Assembly (NCBI RefSeq): GCF_019511645.1
Contig: NZ_JAEUAX010000009.1
Span: forward strand, 62,001-126,000
Origin: Microbacterium ureisolvens
GTDB taxonomy: Bacteria; Actinomycetota; Actinomycetes; Actinomycetales; Microbacteriaceae
Direction of reading: 5' to 3'
DNA: 64,000 nucleotides
In this document: piece after piece, positions 33,176-41,881 of the stretch
Numbering within the stretch: the first letter of the stretch is position 1
How the letters are laid out: each line of letters opens with the position of its first letter
Translations under genes and position numbers: made by a program
Notes under the pieces: generated by a model
Told to the model about the DNA's origin: nothing
Database searches by the model: none
What the model saw: only the letters and a program-made list of their open reading frames with translations

Positions 33176-34453
33176 CTACAGGCGGCCGACGGTCTCGATG
33201 TCCTCAAGGAAGTCGGCGGCGACCTGGGCTGAGACGGTGGCGCGGGTCCCCGCGATCGCGGCGGTGTAGTCGTCCATGAACGGGCCGGCGGGCTCGTCGG
33301 CACCGGAGTCGACGGCGTTCTCGAGCGCGGACTGCGATGCCTTGCGCGCCGCGAACTCGATGTCGGCGGGCGAGAACCCGTCGGTCATCGCAACCAGCTC
33401 CGGTACGTCGATCCCCACCGCCGCCTCGGGGATGTACCGGCGCCAGATCGCATCGCGGGCCTGCTGATCAGGAAGGCCGATCGGGATGACGTAGTCGAAC
33501 CGGCCGTGACGGAGGAACGCGGCATCCAACGATCTGATGAAGTTCGTCGCGCAGATCAGGAGGCGTCCGGGCTGCTCGCGGAAGGCGGGGATGATCTTGA
33601 GCAGCTCGTTCGTGACGCCCTGCGTGGGCGACGGAGGCTCGCCCTGGCGGTGCGAGGCGATCTCCTCGACCTCGTCGATGAAGACCACGGCGTGCTCGAG
33701 CTCGGCGATCGTGGCGAACGTCTCGCGCAGTGCGCCGGCGAGACCGCCGGGATGCGCGGCGAGCCGCGAAGGGAAGACCTCGACGAACGACCACTCCAGG
33801 CGCGACGCGATCGCCTTCGCGAACGTGGTCTTGCCGGTTCCGGGTGGGCCGAAAAGCACGATCGCGCGCGGCGGCACCACGCCGAACCTCTCGGCGAGCT
33901 CAGACTGCGCCAGCGGCAGCACGACCCGCCGCTCGAGCAGCTCCTTCTCGGTGTTCATGCCGCCGACGGCGTCCCAGAGGCCGCGGGGCAGCACCCGTCC
34001 GCCGAGCTCAGCCAGGCGCTTGAGCTCCTCGCGCTGCACCGGGATGTGCCGCTCGAAGTAGTGGAGGTCCTGGATCAGCGCGAACCCCTGATGCAGGAAG
34101 GCGCCCATCCGGGTCTCGGCCGCGGGCATGAGCGCCGACAGCTTCGAGATGCCCTCGGGTGCCATCCGCGCCTCGAGCGCCGCGAGCAGCGACGACCCGA
34201 TGCCGACACCCCGCACGTGCGAGGCGGTGGCCAGGAACACCACCCAGCCCTGCGCGTGCGCGACGCGGCCGATCGCGGCGCCGACCACCTGCTCGCCAAC
34301 GACCGCGACCACGGCGTGGTCCTTCGCACACGACGCGAGCACCTCGGAGAGGCTGTAGACCGGCTCGGACCCCTCCGCTGTCACCTGCTCCCATAGTCGC
34401 AGGATCCCGTCGACGTCGTCGGCGTGATAGTCGCGGATGCGCCAGCCTGCCAT
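33176..34453 (-). CDS. GNAT acetyltransferase-like domain fused to AAA+ ATPase
   Basis: 425 residues. Residues 4-145 are a GNAT domain with the acetyl-CoA loop VRGVGIGSSLLAALE (residues 80-94). Residues 165-420 are an AAA+ module: Walker A GPPGTGKT at 202-209, Walker B VVFIDEVEEIA around 256-266, sensor CATNF near Asn304, and arginine-finger candidates in FLRHGRFD. The lid contains GFSPADIEFAARKA. It resembles classic (FtsH/Cdc48-like) AAA domains, but there is no protease. AAGGGAG precedes the ATG. Stand-alone gene, no operon partner. I do not know a studied member; perhaps an acetylation-linked unfoldase. Confidence 0.82.
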   Translation of the reverse strand: MAGWRIRDYHADDVDGILRLWEQVTAEGSEPVYSLSEVLASCAKDHAVVAVVGEQVVGAAIGRVAHAQGWVVFLATASHVRGVGIGSSLLAALEARMAPEGISKLSALMPAAETRMGAFLHQGFALIQDLHYFERHIPVQREELKRLAELGGRVLPRGLWDAVGGMNTEKELLERRVVLPLAQSELAERFGVVPPRAIVLFGPPGTGKTTFAKAIASRLEWSFVEVFPSRLAAHPGGLAGALRETFATIAELEHAVVFIDEVEEIASHRQGEPPSPTQGVTNELLKIIPAFREQPGRLLICATNFIRSLDAAFLRHGRFDYVIPIGLPDQQARDAIWRRYIPEAAVGIDVPELVAMTDGFSPADIEFAARKASQSALENAVDSGADEPAGPFMDDYTAAIAGTRATVSAQVAADFLEDIETVGRL

Positions 34454-34527
34454 GCCCGGACTCCCTTCGGTGCGAGGTGGGTCGCCTCAGGCTACCCATC
34501 CGCCGGGTGTACGGGCAGCCGCATGAC

Positions 34528-34543
34528 GGCGGCCGGCGCCGCC
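34528..34543 (-). terminator. Possible end of the inositol operon
   Basis: GGCGGC-CGGC-GCCGCC, a 6-bp stem with a 4-nt loop starting 7 bases past the iolD stop. Short and without a T-run. Confidence 0.35.
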
Positions 34544-34549
34544 AACCGG

Positions 34550-36463
34550 TCACCCGAGCAGCGGACGCTGCCGCCCTCGCTGCGCGAGATACTCCTCGCG
34601 CGCCCGCTGCGTGCTCTCGAGCGTCGAGACCTCCGACACCGGCACGTCCCACCATCCGTCGCCGTCGGGCGCATAGATGAGCGGGTCGCTGTTGATGTGG
34701 ATGAAGGTCGAGCGATCGGATGCCTTCGCCTGCGCGACGGCCGCCTTCAGGTCGTCGATGGCCGAGGTACCGGGCTCGATCTCGATGACATCGAGGCCGT
34801 AGCTGCGCGCGTTCATGGCGAGGTCGACCGGAAGGACCTTCTCGCCCTGGAAGTTGCGGGCCTCGCCGTCGTACTCGCGGTACCAGGTGCCGAAGCGCTC
34901 GGACCCGACCGTCTCCGACAGGTGGCCGATCGACGCGTACCCGTGGTTCTGGATGAGCACGACGATGATCTTGATGCCCTCAGCGACCGCGGTGACGAGC
35001 TCGGTGTTGAGCATGAGGTACGAGCCGTCGCCCACCATCACGATCACGTCGCGATCGTCGCCGTCGGCGAGGAGGCCCCGCTTGGCGCCCAGGCCGCCGG
35101 CGATCTCGTATCCCATGCAGGAGAAGGCGTACTCGACGTGGTACCCGAGCGGATCGCGAACGCGCCACAGCTTGTGCAGGTCGCCGGGCAGAGAGCCCGC
35201 CGCCTGAACGATGACGTCCTCCGGCGCGCTGGTCGACTGCACGGCGCCGATGATCTCGGGCTGGCCCGGGAGCGCGAGACCAGAAGGCTCGAACGCCGCG
35301 TCCACCGCAGCATCCCATTCCGCCTTCGCGCGGGCGATGCGCTCGGAGTACTCGCGACCGACCTCGAAGCCCTCGAGCTCGATCGCGAGCTCAGTCAGCG
35401 CCTCGCGCGCGTCGGCGACGACGGGAAGCTGCGACCCATGCTTGTAGGCGTCGAAGGACGCGACGTTGATGTTGACGAACACGACGTCGGGGTTCTGGAA
35501 CGCGGTGCGCGACGCGGTCGTGAAGTCGCTGTACCGCGTGCCGATGCCGATGACGACGTCGGCCTCTGCCGCGAGGCGGTTGGCCGCGAGGGTGCCGGTC
35601 GCGCCGACGCCGCCGAGGTTCTGGGCGTGGTCCCAGTTCAGCACCCCACCACCGGCCTGCGACGTGCCGACGGGGATGCCGGTGGCCTCGACGAGTGCGC
35701 GCAGCTGGTCCTCGGCGCCGGAGTAGATCACGCCGCCGCCGGCGACGATGAACGGGTTCTTCGCGCCCCGGATCGCAGCGACGGCGCGGGCGAGCGGCCC
35801 GCGCTCGGGCAGCGGGCGGCGGATGTGCCACTCGCGGTCCTGCAGGAATTCGACGGGGACGTCGAGGGCCTCGGCCTGGACGTCCTCGGGAAGCGCGATC
35901 GTCACGGCGCCGGTCTCGGCCGGGTCGGTGAGCACGCGCATCGCGGCGAGGGCGATCGAGTAGAGCTGCTCGGGGCGCTGCACGCGGTCGAAGAAGCGCG
36001 ACAGCGGGCGGAAGGCGTCGGTCACCTGCAGGCCGATGTCCCACGGCTGCTCGAGCTGCTGCAGCACCGGGTCGGCGACGCGCGTCGCAAAGGTGTCGCT
36101 GGGCAGCAGCAGCGCCGGAAGGCGGTTGGTGGTGGCGAGGGCCGCGGCGGTGAGCATGTTCGCAGCGCCCGGGCCGACGGACGCGGCTGACGCGTACGTG
36201 CCGCGGCGGCGGTGCACGCGGGCGTAGCCGACGGCCTGGTGCACCATCGCCTGCTCGTTGCGGGCCTGGTGGTACGGCATCAGGTCGGGGTCCTCGACAT
36301 TGACCTGCTTCAGCGCCTGCCCGATCCCTGCCACGTTCCCGTGCCCGAAGATGCCGAACATGCCCGGGATCGTCCGCTCGCGGATGTCACCGTCCACGGT
36401 CCACTGGTGCGCCAGGAACTCCACGAGCGCCTGGCTCACCGTCATCCGCTTCGTCGTGCCCAT
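34550..36463 (-). CDS. iolD: 3D-(3,5/4)-trihydroxycyclohexane-1,2-dione hydrolase
   Basis: ThDP-dependent ring-opening enzyme of inositol catabolism, giving 5-deoxy-glucuronate. 637 residues, the usual size. It begins MTVSQALVEFLAHQW after a short lead and has the family FGIFGHGNVAGIGQAL, the catalytic-type Glu region near ARNEQAMVHQAVGYAR, and the ThDP motif VGDGSYLMLNTELV...NHGYASIGHL. Its start overlaps the iolB stop (TGATG), so a longer upstream reading is excluded. Last gene of the five-gene iol operon. Confidence 0.95.
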   Translation of the reverse strand: MGTTKRMTVSQALVEFLAHQWTVDGDIRERTIPGMFGIFGHGNVAGIGQALKQVNVEDPDLMPYHQARNEQAMVHQAVGYARVHRRRGTYASAASVGPGAANMLTAAALATTNRLPALLLPSDTFATRVADPVLQQLEQPWDIGLQVTDAFRPLSRFFDRVQRPEQLYSIALAAMRVLTDPAETGAVTIALPEDVQAEALDVPVEFLQDREWHIRRPLPERGPLARAVAAIRGAKNPFIVAGGGVIYSGAEDQLRALVEATGIPVGTSQAGGGVLNWDHAQNLGGVGATGTLAANRLAAEADVVIGIGTRYSDFTTASRTAFQNPDVVFVNINVASFDAYKHGSQLPVVADAREALTELAIELEGFEVGREYSERIARAKAEWDAAVDAAFEPSGLALPGQPEIIGAVQSTSAPEDVIVQAAGSLPGDLHKLWRVRDPLGYHVEYAFSCMGYEIAGGLGAKRGLLADGDDRDVIVMVGDGSYLMLNTELVTAVAEGIKIIVVLIQNHGYASIGHLSETVGSERFGTWYREYDGEARNFQGEKVLPVDLAMNARSYGLDVIEIEPGTSAIDDLKAAVAQAKASDRSTFIHINSDPLIYAPDGDGWWDVPVSEVSTLESTQRAREEYLAQRGRQRPLLG

Positions 36464-37383
36464 CAGCGGTCGCCTTCCTTCTTCGTGCCGGTCGTGTAGG
36501 GCAGGCGCTCGTCGAAAGCCTGCCCGGTCCAGGTGTCGCGCACCCACGCGTGCGCGGGGTCGTCGCTGATCAGCCACTGCCGCTCGGGGTCGGGGCCGGC
36601 CATGACGTTGAGGTAGTAGAGGTCGTATCCCGGGGCCGCCACGGCGGGACCGTGGTAGCCGAAGGGCACAAGCGCGATGTCGCCAGTGCGCACCATCGCG
36701 TTGATGTCGATCTCGCCCGCCGGGGACGAGTACGTGCTGAACATGCCGAACGAGCTCTCGGCCGCAGCATCCGATCCCGCCACCGGCGCCGTCTCGAAGT
36801 AGTAGATCTCCTCGAGGCGCGACTCGTGGCCGGGCACGTGCTCGTCGTGCTTGTGCGGCGGGTACGACGACCAGTTCTCGGCCGGCGTGATGACCTCGCA
36901 CACGATGAGGCGTGCGGCGTCCAGCGCCTGCGGCGTGCCGAAGTTGTGCACCTGACGGCTCGAGCGACCGGCGCCGCGCAGCTCGATCGGAGTGTCGGAC
37001 GCGGGGATGTACTGCCACGGGCGCGTCTCGGTCGTCGGAGCCTCGGTGACAGCGACGCGCCCGTGACCACGTACTTCGGCGGTCGTCCCTGACGGCAGAT
37101 ACAGCACATCGGTGGGGCCGTCGAACACCGAGGCGCGCCCGTGCAGGCGTGTCTCCCACTCGCCCGGGAAGTGGTGGTGCACGACGCGGAACTCGCCCGC
37201 GAGCGGCACCACGATGCGCTCGACACCGCGATCGTCGAGCGTCAGCGTCTCGCCCTCGCGGAGTTCGGCGATGCGGATGCCCGTGTGCTGCCATCCGGGA
37301 GTGGTCGCGTCGACGACGCTCTCCCAGCCGTCACGGGCGAGGTCACCTCGGCGGTGGAACCAGCGCTGGTCCGTTGTGGTCAT
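36463..37383 (-). CDS. iolB: 5-deoxy-glucuronate isomerase
   Basis: Bicupin isomerase converting 5-deoxy-glucuronate to 2-deoxy-5-keto-gluconate. 306 residues; it has YPPHKHDEHVPGHESRLEEIYYF with the metal-binding His and Glu, and VPFGYHGPAVAAPGYDLYYLNV. The ATG at 37381-37383 begins MTTTDQRWFHRRG, the family N-terminus. It is followed by iolD with a 1-base overlap. A GC-rich hairpin separates it from iolA upstream. Confidence 0.95.
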   Translation of the reverse strand: MTTTDQRWFHRRGDLARDGWESVVDATTPGWQHTGIRIAELREGETLTLDDRGVERIVVPLAGEFRVVHHHFPGEWETRLHGRASVFDGPTDVLYLPSGTTAEVRGHGRVAVTEAPTTETRPWQYIPASDTPIELRGAGRSSRQVHNFGTPQALDAARLIVCEVITPAENWSSYPPHKHDEHVPGHESRLEEIYYFETAPVAGSDAAAESSFGMFSTYSSPAGEIDINAMVRTGDIALVPFGYHGPAVAAPGYDLYYLNVMAGPDPERQWLISDDPAHAWVRDTWTGQAFDERLPYTTGTKKEGDR

Positions 37384-37418
37384 GTCGTGCTCTCGTGTGT
37401 CGATTGTGTGGGACGGAT

Positions 37419-37455
37419 GCCGCGGCCGCGAGTCCCCCCGGATCGCGGCCGCGGC
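37419..37455 (-). terminator. Hairpin between iolA and iolB
   Basis: Perfect 13-bp stem GCCGCGGCCGCGA with its complement (37443-37455), 11-nt loop, placed in the only sizeable gap of the iol operon. It may attenuate transcription or protect the upstream mRNA from 3' decay. Confidence 0.55.
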
Positions 37456-37470
37456 AGCTCTGGGGCCGGC

Positions 37471-39024
37471 TCAGTTGTTCTGGGGGAAGCCGAGGTTGAT
37501 GCCGCCGTGGCTGGCGGGGTCGAGCCAGCGGCTGGTGATGGCTTTCTCGCGGGTGAAGAAGTCGAAGCCGTGCACGCCGTAGGCTTTCGCGTCGCCGAAC
37601 AGCGACTGCTTCCAGCCGCCGAAGGAGTGGTAGGCGACGGGGACGGGGATGGGCACGTTGATGCCGATCATGCCGACCTCGACTTCGTTCTGGAACCGGC
37701 GGGCGGCGCCGCCGTCGTTGGTGAAGATCGCGGTGCCGTTGCCGAACTGGCCCGAGTTGATGAGGTCGAGGCCCTCGTCGTAGCTGTTCACGCGGACGAT
37801 GGAGAGGACGGGTCCGAAGATCTCCTCCTGGTACGCGCGGCTGGTGGTGGGGATGTCGTCGATCAGGGTGGGGCCGAAGAAGAACCCGTCCTCATGACCG
37901 TCGACGGTGTAGCCGCGGCCGTCGACGACGATCCTCGCGCCGTCGGCTTCGGCGATGTCGACGTACTCGGACACCTTGTTGCGGTGGATGTCGGTGATCA
38001 GCGGCCCCATGTCGGGCTCGACGCCGTCGATACCCGCCCCGTTGCCGATGCGGAGCCCCGCGATCCGGTCGGTGATCTTGCCGATCAGGTCGTCCGCGAC
38101 CGGCTCGACGGCGAGGACGACGCTGATGGCCATGCAGCGTTCCCCGGCGGCGCCGTAGCCGGCGTTGACGGCCTGGTCGGCGACCAGGTCGAGGTCGGCG
38201 TCGGGGAGCACGAGCATGTGGTTCTTCGCGCCGCCGAGCGCCTGCACCCGCTTGCCGTGGCGGGAGGCGGTCTCGTAGATGTACTGCGCGATCGGGGTGG
38301 ACCCGACGAACGAGATCGACTGCACCACCGGGCTGGTGAGCAGCCCGTCCACGGCGAGCTTGTCGCCCTGCAGCACGGTGAACACCCCGTCCGGCAGGCC
38401 CGCTTCCTGCCACAGCTGCGCGAGCCACAGCGCCGCGGACGGGTCCTTCTCACTGGGCTTGAGGATCACACTGTTGCCGGCGGCGATCGCGATCGGGAAG
38501 AACCACATCGGCACCATCGCGGGGAAATTGAACGGGGAGATGATCCCCACCACGCCCAGCGGCTGCTTCAGCGAGTACACATCCACCCCGGTGGAGGCGT
38601 TCTCGGAGAAGGCGCCCTTGATCAGGTGCGGGAACCCGGTGGCCAGCTCCACCACCTCCTGGCCGCGGAGGATCTCACCCATCGCGTCGGAGAGCACCTT
38701 GCCGTGCTCGGCGGTGATGATCTCCGCCAGCTCCCGCTTCCGCGCGTTCAGCAGCTCACGGAAGCCGAACAGCACCGCCTGACGCTTCGCGATCGAGTAC
38801 GTCCTCCACACCCGGTAACCGGCCTCGGCCGACGCGATCGCCGCATCGATCTCCGCCTGATCCGCCAACGCGACCCGCGCCGACACCGCCCCGGTCGCCG
38901 GGTTGAACACCGGCGCGGTACGGCCGGACGTCGACGCGCGCTCGGCGCCATCGATCCAATGCGAGATGACACGCACATCGGCGTCGCTGCGGGTCGTGGC
39001 GACGGAGGTCTCGGTGATGCTCAT
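37471..39024 (-). CDS. iolA: Methylmalonate-semialdehyde dehydrogenase (CoA-acylating)
   Basis: Also called MmsA. Final step of inositol catabolism: malonate semialdehyde to acetyl-CoA and CO2. 517 residues of the aldehyde dehydrogenase fold. Catalytic Cys297 in GAAGERCMAIS; NAD site near PFNFPAMVPMWFFPIAI, VGSTPIAQYIYE and the GNAD-like end segment FTNDGGAARRFQ. AAGGAAG lies before the ATG. It is third in the operon iolC, aldolase, iolA, iolB, iolD. It could also serve valine breakdown, but the context is inositol. Confidence 0.94.
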   Translation of the reverse strand: MSITETSVATTRSDADVRVISHWIDGAERASTSGRTAPVFNPATGAVSARVALADQAEIDAAIASAEAGYRVWRTYSIAKRQAVLFGFRELLNARKRELAEIITAEHGKVLSDAMGEILRGQEVVELATGFPHLIKGAFSENASTGVDVYSLKQPLGVVGIISPFNFPAMVPMWFFPIAIAAGNSVILKPSEKDPSAALWLAQLWQEAGLPDGVFTVLQGDKLAVDGLLTSPVVQSISFVGSTPIAQYIYETASRHGKRVQALGGAKNHMLVLPDADLDLVADQAVNAGYGAAGERCMAISVVLAVEPVADDLIGKITDRIAGLRIGNGAGIDGVEPDMGPLITDIHRNKVSEYVDIAEADGARIVVDGRGYTVDGHEDGFFFGPTLIDDIPTTSRAYQEEIFGPVLSIVRVNSYDEGLDLINSGQFGNGTAIFTNDGGAARRFQNEVEVGMIGINVPIPVPVAYHSFGGWKQSLFGDAKAYGVHGFDFFTREKAITSRWLDPASHGGINLGFPQNN

Positions 39025-39048
39025 GGATCTTCCTTCTTGGGGGAGGGG

Positions 39049-39945
39049 TCAGAGGTCGGTGTGTACGAGGCCGGCCGCGATGTCCACGGCGGCGGCGACG
39101 TCGTCGTCGGGCGGGTAGAGAAGCGTGCGTCCCACGGTGAGTCCGCGGACACCGGGGAGCGACAGTGCGTCCTCCCAGGCGGCGAAGGTCTCGTCGGGAT
39201 CGACGCCGGCGTCGCCGCCGAGCAGCAGCGTCGGCATCGTGGTGGCGGCCATCACCCGTTCCATGTCGTCGACGACGGGCAGCTTCATCCAGGTGTACGC
39301 GCTCGAGGCGCCGAGACCGGAGGCGATGGCGATCGACAGGATGACGGCATCCGTCGACAGGTCGTTGACGATGCGCCCGTCGACGCGGTTGCTGAGGAAG
39401 GGCTCGAGCATGATCGGCAGTCCCGCGGCCGATGCCTGAGTGACGGCATCCCTCATCGCGGTCAGGGTCGCGACGGTGCCGGGGTCGTCGAGGTCGACGC
39501 GCACGAGCGTCTTCGCGAAGTCGATGCCGGAGGCCACCATGGTGGGAACGTCGTAGGCGGTCATGCGGTCGTCCATCTCGAACGACGCTCCTCGGAGGCC
39601 GCCGCGATTCATGGACCCCACGATGATCTTGTCGTCGAGCAGACCCAGCGCCGCGAGGTCGTCGATGATGTCGGGCGTTCCGAGCACGCCGTCCACGCCG
39701 GGACGGCTGAGCGCCGTCGCCAGACGGTCGAGGAGCTCGTACCGGTCGGCCATCGCTACCGGATTCGACCCGACACCGAGCGCACCGCGCGCGGGGTGGT
39801 CTGCAGCGACGATGAACAGGCGTCCATCACCGCGGAGCACCTCACGCCGGCGGCGGTCGGCCAGGGCGGCGCCGATCATGGCAGGTTGCGTGGCACGGAT
39901 GTCGCGGAGGCGCGCGAAGTCGTCCGCGGTGAGGAACTGCGTCAT
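39049..39945 (-). CDS. Cgl0158-type (beta/alpha)8 barrel aldolase, probable DKGP aldolase
   Basis: 298 residues, TIM barrel of the DeoC/LacD-like aldolase group that sits in actinobacterial iol clusters (Cgl0158 type). FIVAADHPARGALGVG, KTLVRVDLDDPG and TWMKLPVVDDMERVM contain candidate Schiff-base lysines; GRTLLYPPDDDV closes the barrel. Between iolC and iolA it is best placed as the class I aldolase cleaving 2-deoxy-5-keto-gluconate 6-phosphate to DHAP and malonate semialdehyde. The start overlaps the iolC stop by ATGA. Confidence 0.82.
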   Translation of the reverse strand: MTQFLTADDFARLRDIRATQPAMIGAALADRRRREVLRGDGRLFIVAADHPARGALGVGSNPVAMADRYELLDRLATALSRPGVDGVLGTPDIIDDLAALGLLDDKIIVGSMNRGGLRGASFEMDDRMTAYDVPTMVASGIDFAKTLVRVDLDDPGTVATLTAMRDAVTQASAAGLPIMLEPFLSNRVDGRIVNDLSTDAVILSIAIASGLGASSAYTWMKLPVVDDMERVMAATTMPTLLLGGDAGVDPDETFAAWEDALSLPGVRGLTVGRTLLYPPDDDVAAAVDIAAGLVHTDL

Positions 39946-40901
39946 CGGGAGACTCCGGTCTCGAGGATCGCGGCGATCTCGGCTTCGGTGGGCATCGCGG
40001 TGGAGCACTCCAGGCGCGACGCGACGACTGCGCCCGCGACGTTCGCGAAGCGGAGGATGCGCTCGAGGTCCCACCCGGCGAGAAGGCCGTGGCACAGGGC
40101 GCCGCCGAAGGCGTCGCCCGCGCCGAGTCCGTTCACCACCTCGACCCAGTACGGTGGCACGACGACCGACTCGTCGCGGGTCTTGGCCAGCACGCCCTTC
40201 GGGCCCTGCTTCACGATCGCGAGTTCGACGCCGCGCTCGAGCAGCGCGTCTGCGGCGCGCTCGGGCTCGGTCTCGCCGACGGCGACCTCGCACTCCTCGC
40301 GGTTGCCGACGGCGACGGTCGCGTGCTCGAGTGCTCGCGACACCTGGACGCCGGCCTCGGCCGGGTCTGCCCAGAACATCGGGCGGTAGTCCAGGTCGAA
40401 CACCGTGTGCCCCGTGGTGCGCGCCTGCAGCGCGGCGTGGTGGGCCGCCCGACTCGGCTCCTGGCTGAGACCGGTCGCGGTGAACCAGAAGATGCGCGCC
40501 GAGCGCACCGCCTCGAAGTCGAGGTCGGCAGGGGCGACATCGAGGTCGGGTGCCTTGGGCTCGCGGTAGAAGTACAGCGGGAAGTCGTCCGGCGGGAAGA
40601 TCTCGCAGAAGGTGACCGGAGTCTTCAGCGTCGGATTCACACCCACATAGCGGTTGTCGACACCCAGGCGCTCGAGCTCGGACAGCAGATAGCGGCCGAA
40701 CGGGTCATCGCCGACCCCGGCGATGAGCGCGACGCGGCGCCCGTGCCGTGCGGCGGCGACGCTGACGTTCGCGGCGCTGCCGCCGAGGAACTTGCCGAAC
40801 GTCTGCACCTCTTCGAGCCCGACTCCGGACTGGAGCGGGTAGATGTCGACGCCCAGCCGTCCGAAGGCCAGGACGTCGAAGGGAGAAGTGTTCTCGGTCA
40901 T
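39942..40901 (-). CDS. iolC: 5-dehydro-2-deoxygluconokinase
   Basis: PfkB-family kinase, 319 residues, phosphorylating 2-deoxy-5-keto-gluconate. FGRLGVDIYPLQSGVGLEEV and GGSAANVSVAAARHG are the IolC substrate motifs; catalytic base Asp263 in NGLGAGDAFGGALCHGLL. First gene of the iol operon. The ATG at 40899-40901 lies 52 bases from a candidate IolR site. The longer in-frame extension is rejected because it would cross the operator region. Confidence 0.94.
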   Translation of the reverse strand: MTENTSPFDVLAFGRLGVDIYPLQSGVGLEEVQTFGKFLGGSAANVSVAAARHGRRVALIAGVGDDPFGRYLLSELERLGVDNRYVGVNPTLKTPVTFCEIFPPDDFPLYFYREPKAPDLDVAPADLDFEAVRSARIFWFTATGLSQEPSRAAHHAALQARTTGHTVFDLDYRPMFWADPAEAGVQVSRALEHATVAVGNREECEVAVGETEPERAADALLERGVELAIVKQGPKGVLAKTRDESVVVPPYWVEVVNGLGAGDAFGGALCHGLLAGWDLERILRFANVAGAVVASRLECSTAMPTEAEIAAILETGVSR

Positions 40902-40952
40902 ACTCCGCTGTACAACTCTCTGCGCGTCCCGCGGGGTGCGCATTGGTGGACC

Positions 40953-41053
40953 ATTTGTCCTGACAATAGCACAAGGACGGTCCTGCGCAACACCCTGCGC
41001 GTGTCGTCGAGTGACAAAGTGCAGCCGATGTATCATTGTCGGGACATTATGCT
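40953..41053. promoter_or_regulatory. iol intergenic control region: two IolR-like operators and promoters
   Basis: ATTTGTCCTGACAATA (40953-40968) and ATTGTCGGGACATTA (from 41035) share a TTGTC-N2-GACA dyad, 81 bases apart. The core TGTCCTGACA fits the IolR consensus I recall from Corynebacterium (KGWCHTRACA). The first overlaps TATTGT, a leftward -10 with TTGCGC 16 bases before it, for iolC. The second overlaps TATGCT (41048-41053), a likely -10 of the rightward regulator gene. One repressor could shut both. Confidence 0.7.
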
Positions 41054-41074
41054 GTCGGGACTTGGAGTTGAGTG

Positions 41075-41833
41075 ATGGCAGACGACGTGGTCAAGATCGA
41101 CGACCTGCTCGCGGGCCTGGACCGCACCGGACCGGTGCCGCTGTACTTCCAGGTGTCCACAGCCATCGAACAGGCGATCCGCTCCGGCGAGATCCCCGCC
41201 GGAGCGCGCCTCGAGAACGAGATCGCGATCGGCCAGCGGGCGGGGCTGTCACGGCCGACGATCCGCCGCGCGATGGAGGAGCTCGTCGACAAGGGGCTCC
41301 TGGTGCGCCGCCGCGGGATCGGCACGCAGGTCGTCCAGGGACAGGTCACCCGCCAGGTCGAGCTCACGAGCCTGTATGAAGACCTGAAGAGCTCGCAGCA
41401 CGAGCCGAGCACCCTCGTCCTCGAGCACGACACCCGCCCCGCCGATCCGGCTACTGCCGAGGCGCTGCGGGTTCCGGTCGGCTCCGACATCGTCTACCTG
41501 CGCCGTCAGCGTTCCACCGACGGCGTACCTGTCGCGGTGCTCACGAACTATCTCCCGATCGAGTTCGCCGACATCACGACCGAGCAGCTGCAGGTGAAAG
41601 GTCTCTACGAGATCATGCGCGCGCGGGGCGTCACCATCCGCGTCGCCAACCAGAAGATCGGCGCGCGCCGCGCTCACGGTGACGAGCCGGGGCTGCTGGA
41701 CATCGACAAGGGCGGCCCCGTGCTCACGATGGAGCGCGTCGCCTTCGACGCGTCCGGCCGCGCCGTCGAGTTCGGCCACCATTGCTACCGCCCCGACATG
41801 TACAGCTTCCAGACGACGCTCGTGGCGAAGTGA
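41075..41833 (+). CDS. iolR: GntR-family regulator with UTRA domain, probable IolR
   Basis: 252 residues. Winged helix at about 18-88 (PLYFQVSTAIEQAIRSGEIP, GLSRPTIRRAMEELVDKGLL); UTRA ligand domain at about 105-245 (VGSDIVYLRRQRSTDGVPVAV, YRPDMYSFQTTLVAK). Divergent from iolC with paired operators between, so it most likely represses the iol operon until an inositol-derived inducer binds. GTG at 41072 and ATG at 41075 are adjacent; TTGGAG suits the ATG. Confidence 0.88.
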   Translation: MADDVVKIDDLLAGLDRTGPVPLYFQVSTAIEQAIRSGEIPAGARLENEIAIGQRAGLSRPTIRRAMEELVDKGLLVRRRGIGTQVVQGQVTRQVELTSLYEDLKSSQHEPSTLVLEHDTRPADPATAEALRVPVGSDIVYLRRQRSTDGVPVAVLTNYLPIEFADITTEQLQVKGLYEIMRARGVTIRVANQKIGARRAHGDEPGLLDIDKGGPVLTMERVAFDASGRAVEFGHHCYRPDMYSFQTTLVAK

Positions 41834-41835
41834 GC

Positions 41836-41878
41836 GTGGGGGAACGGATGCTGCGGGCCGCAGCATCCGTTCCCCCAC
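41836..41878. terminator. Long perfect palindrome, bidirectional terminator
   Basis: 21-bp arms (41836-41856 and 41858-41878) around one central base, containing ACGGATGCTGCGG and its complement, with G-run and C-run ends. It starts 3 bases after the iolR stop and ends 4 bases before the stop of the convergent cupin gene, so it can terminate both. Confidence 0.85.
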
Positions 41879-41881
41879 TGC

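Noticed and set aside
37141..40389. 1082-codon plus-strand frame across the iol operon
   Set aside because: Antisense shadow of iolA, aldolase and iolC, which have clear catalytic motifs and overlaps.
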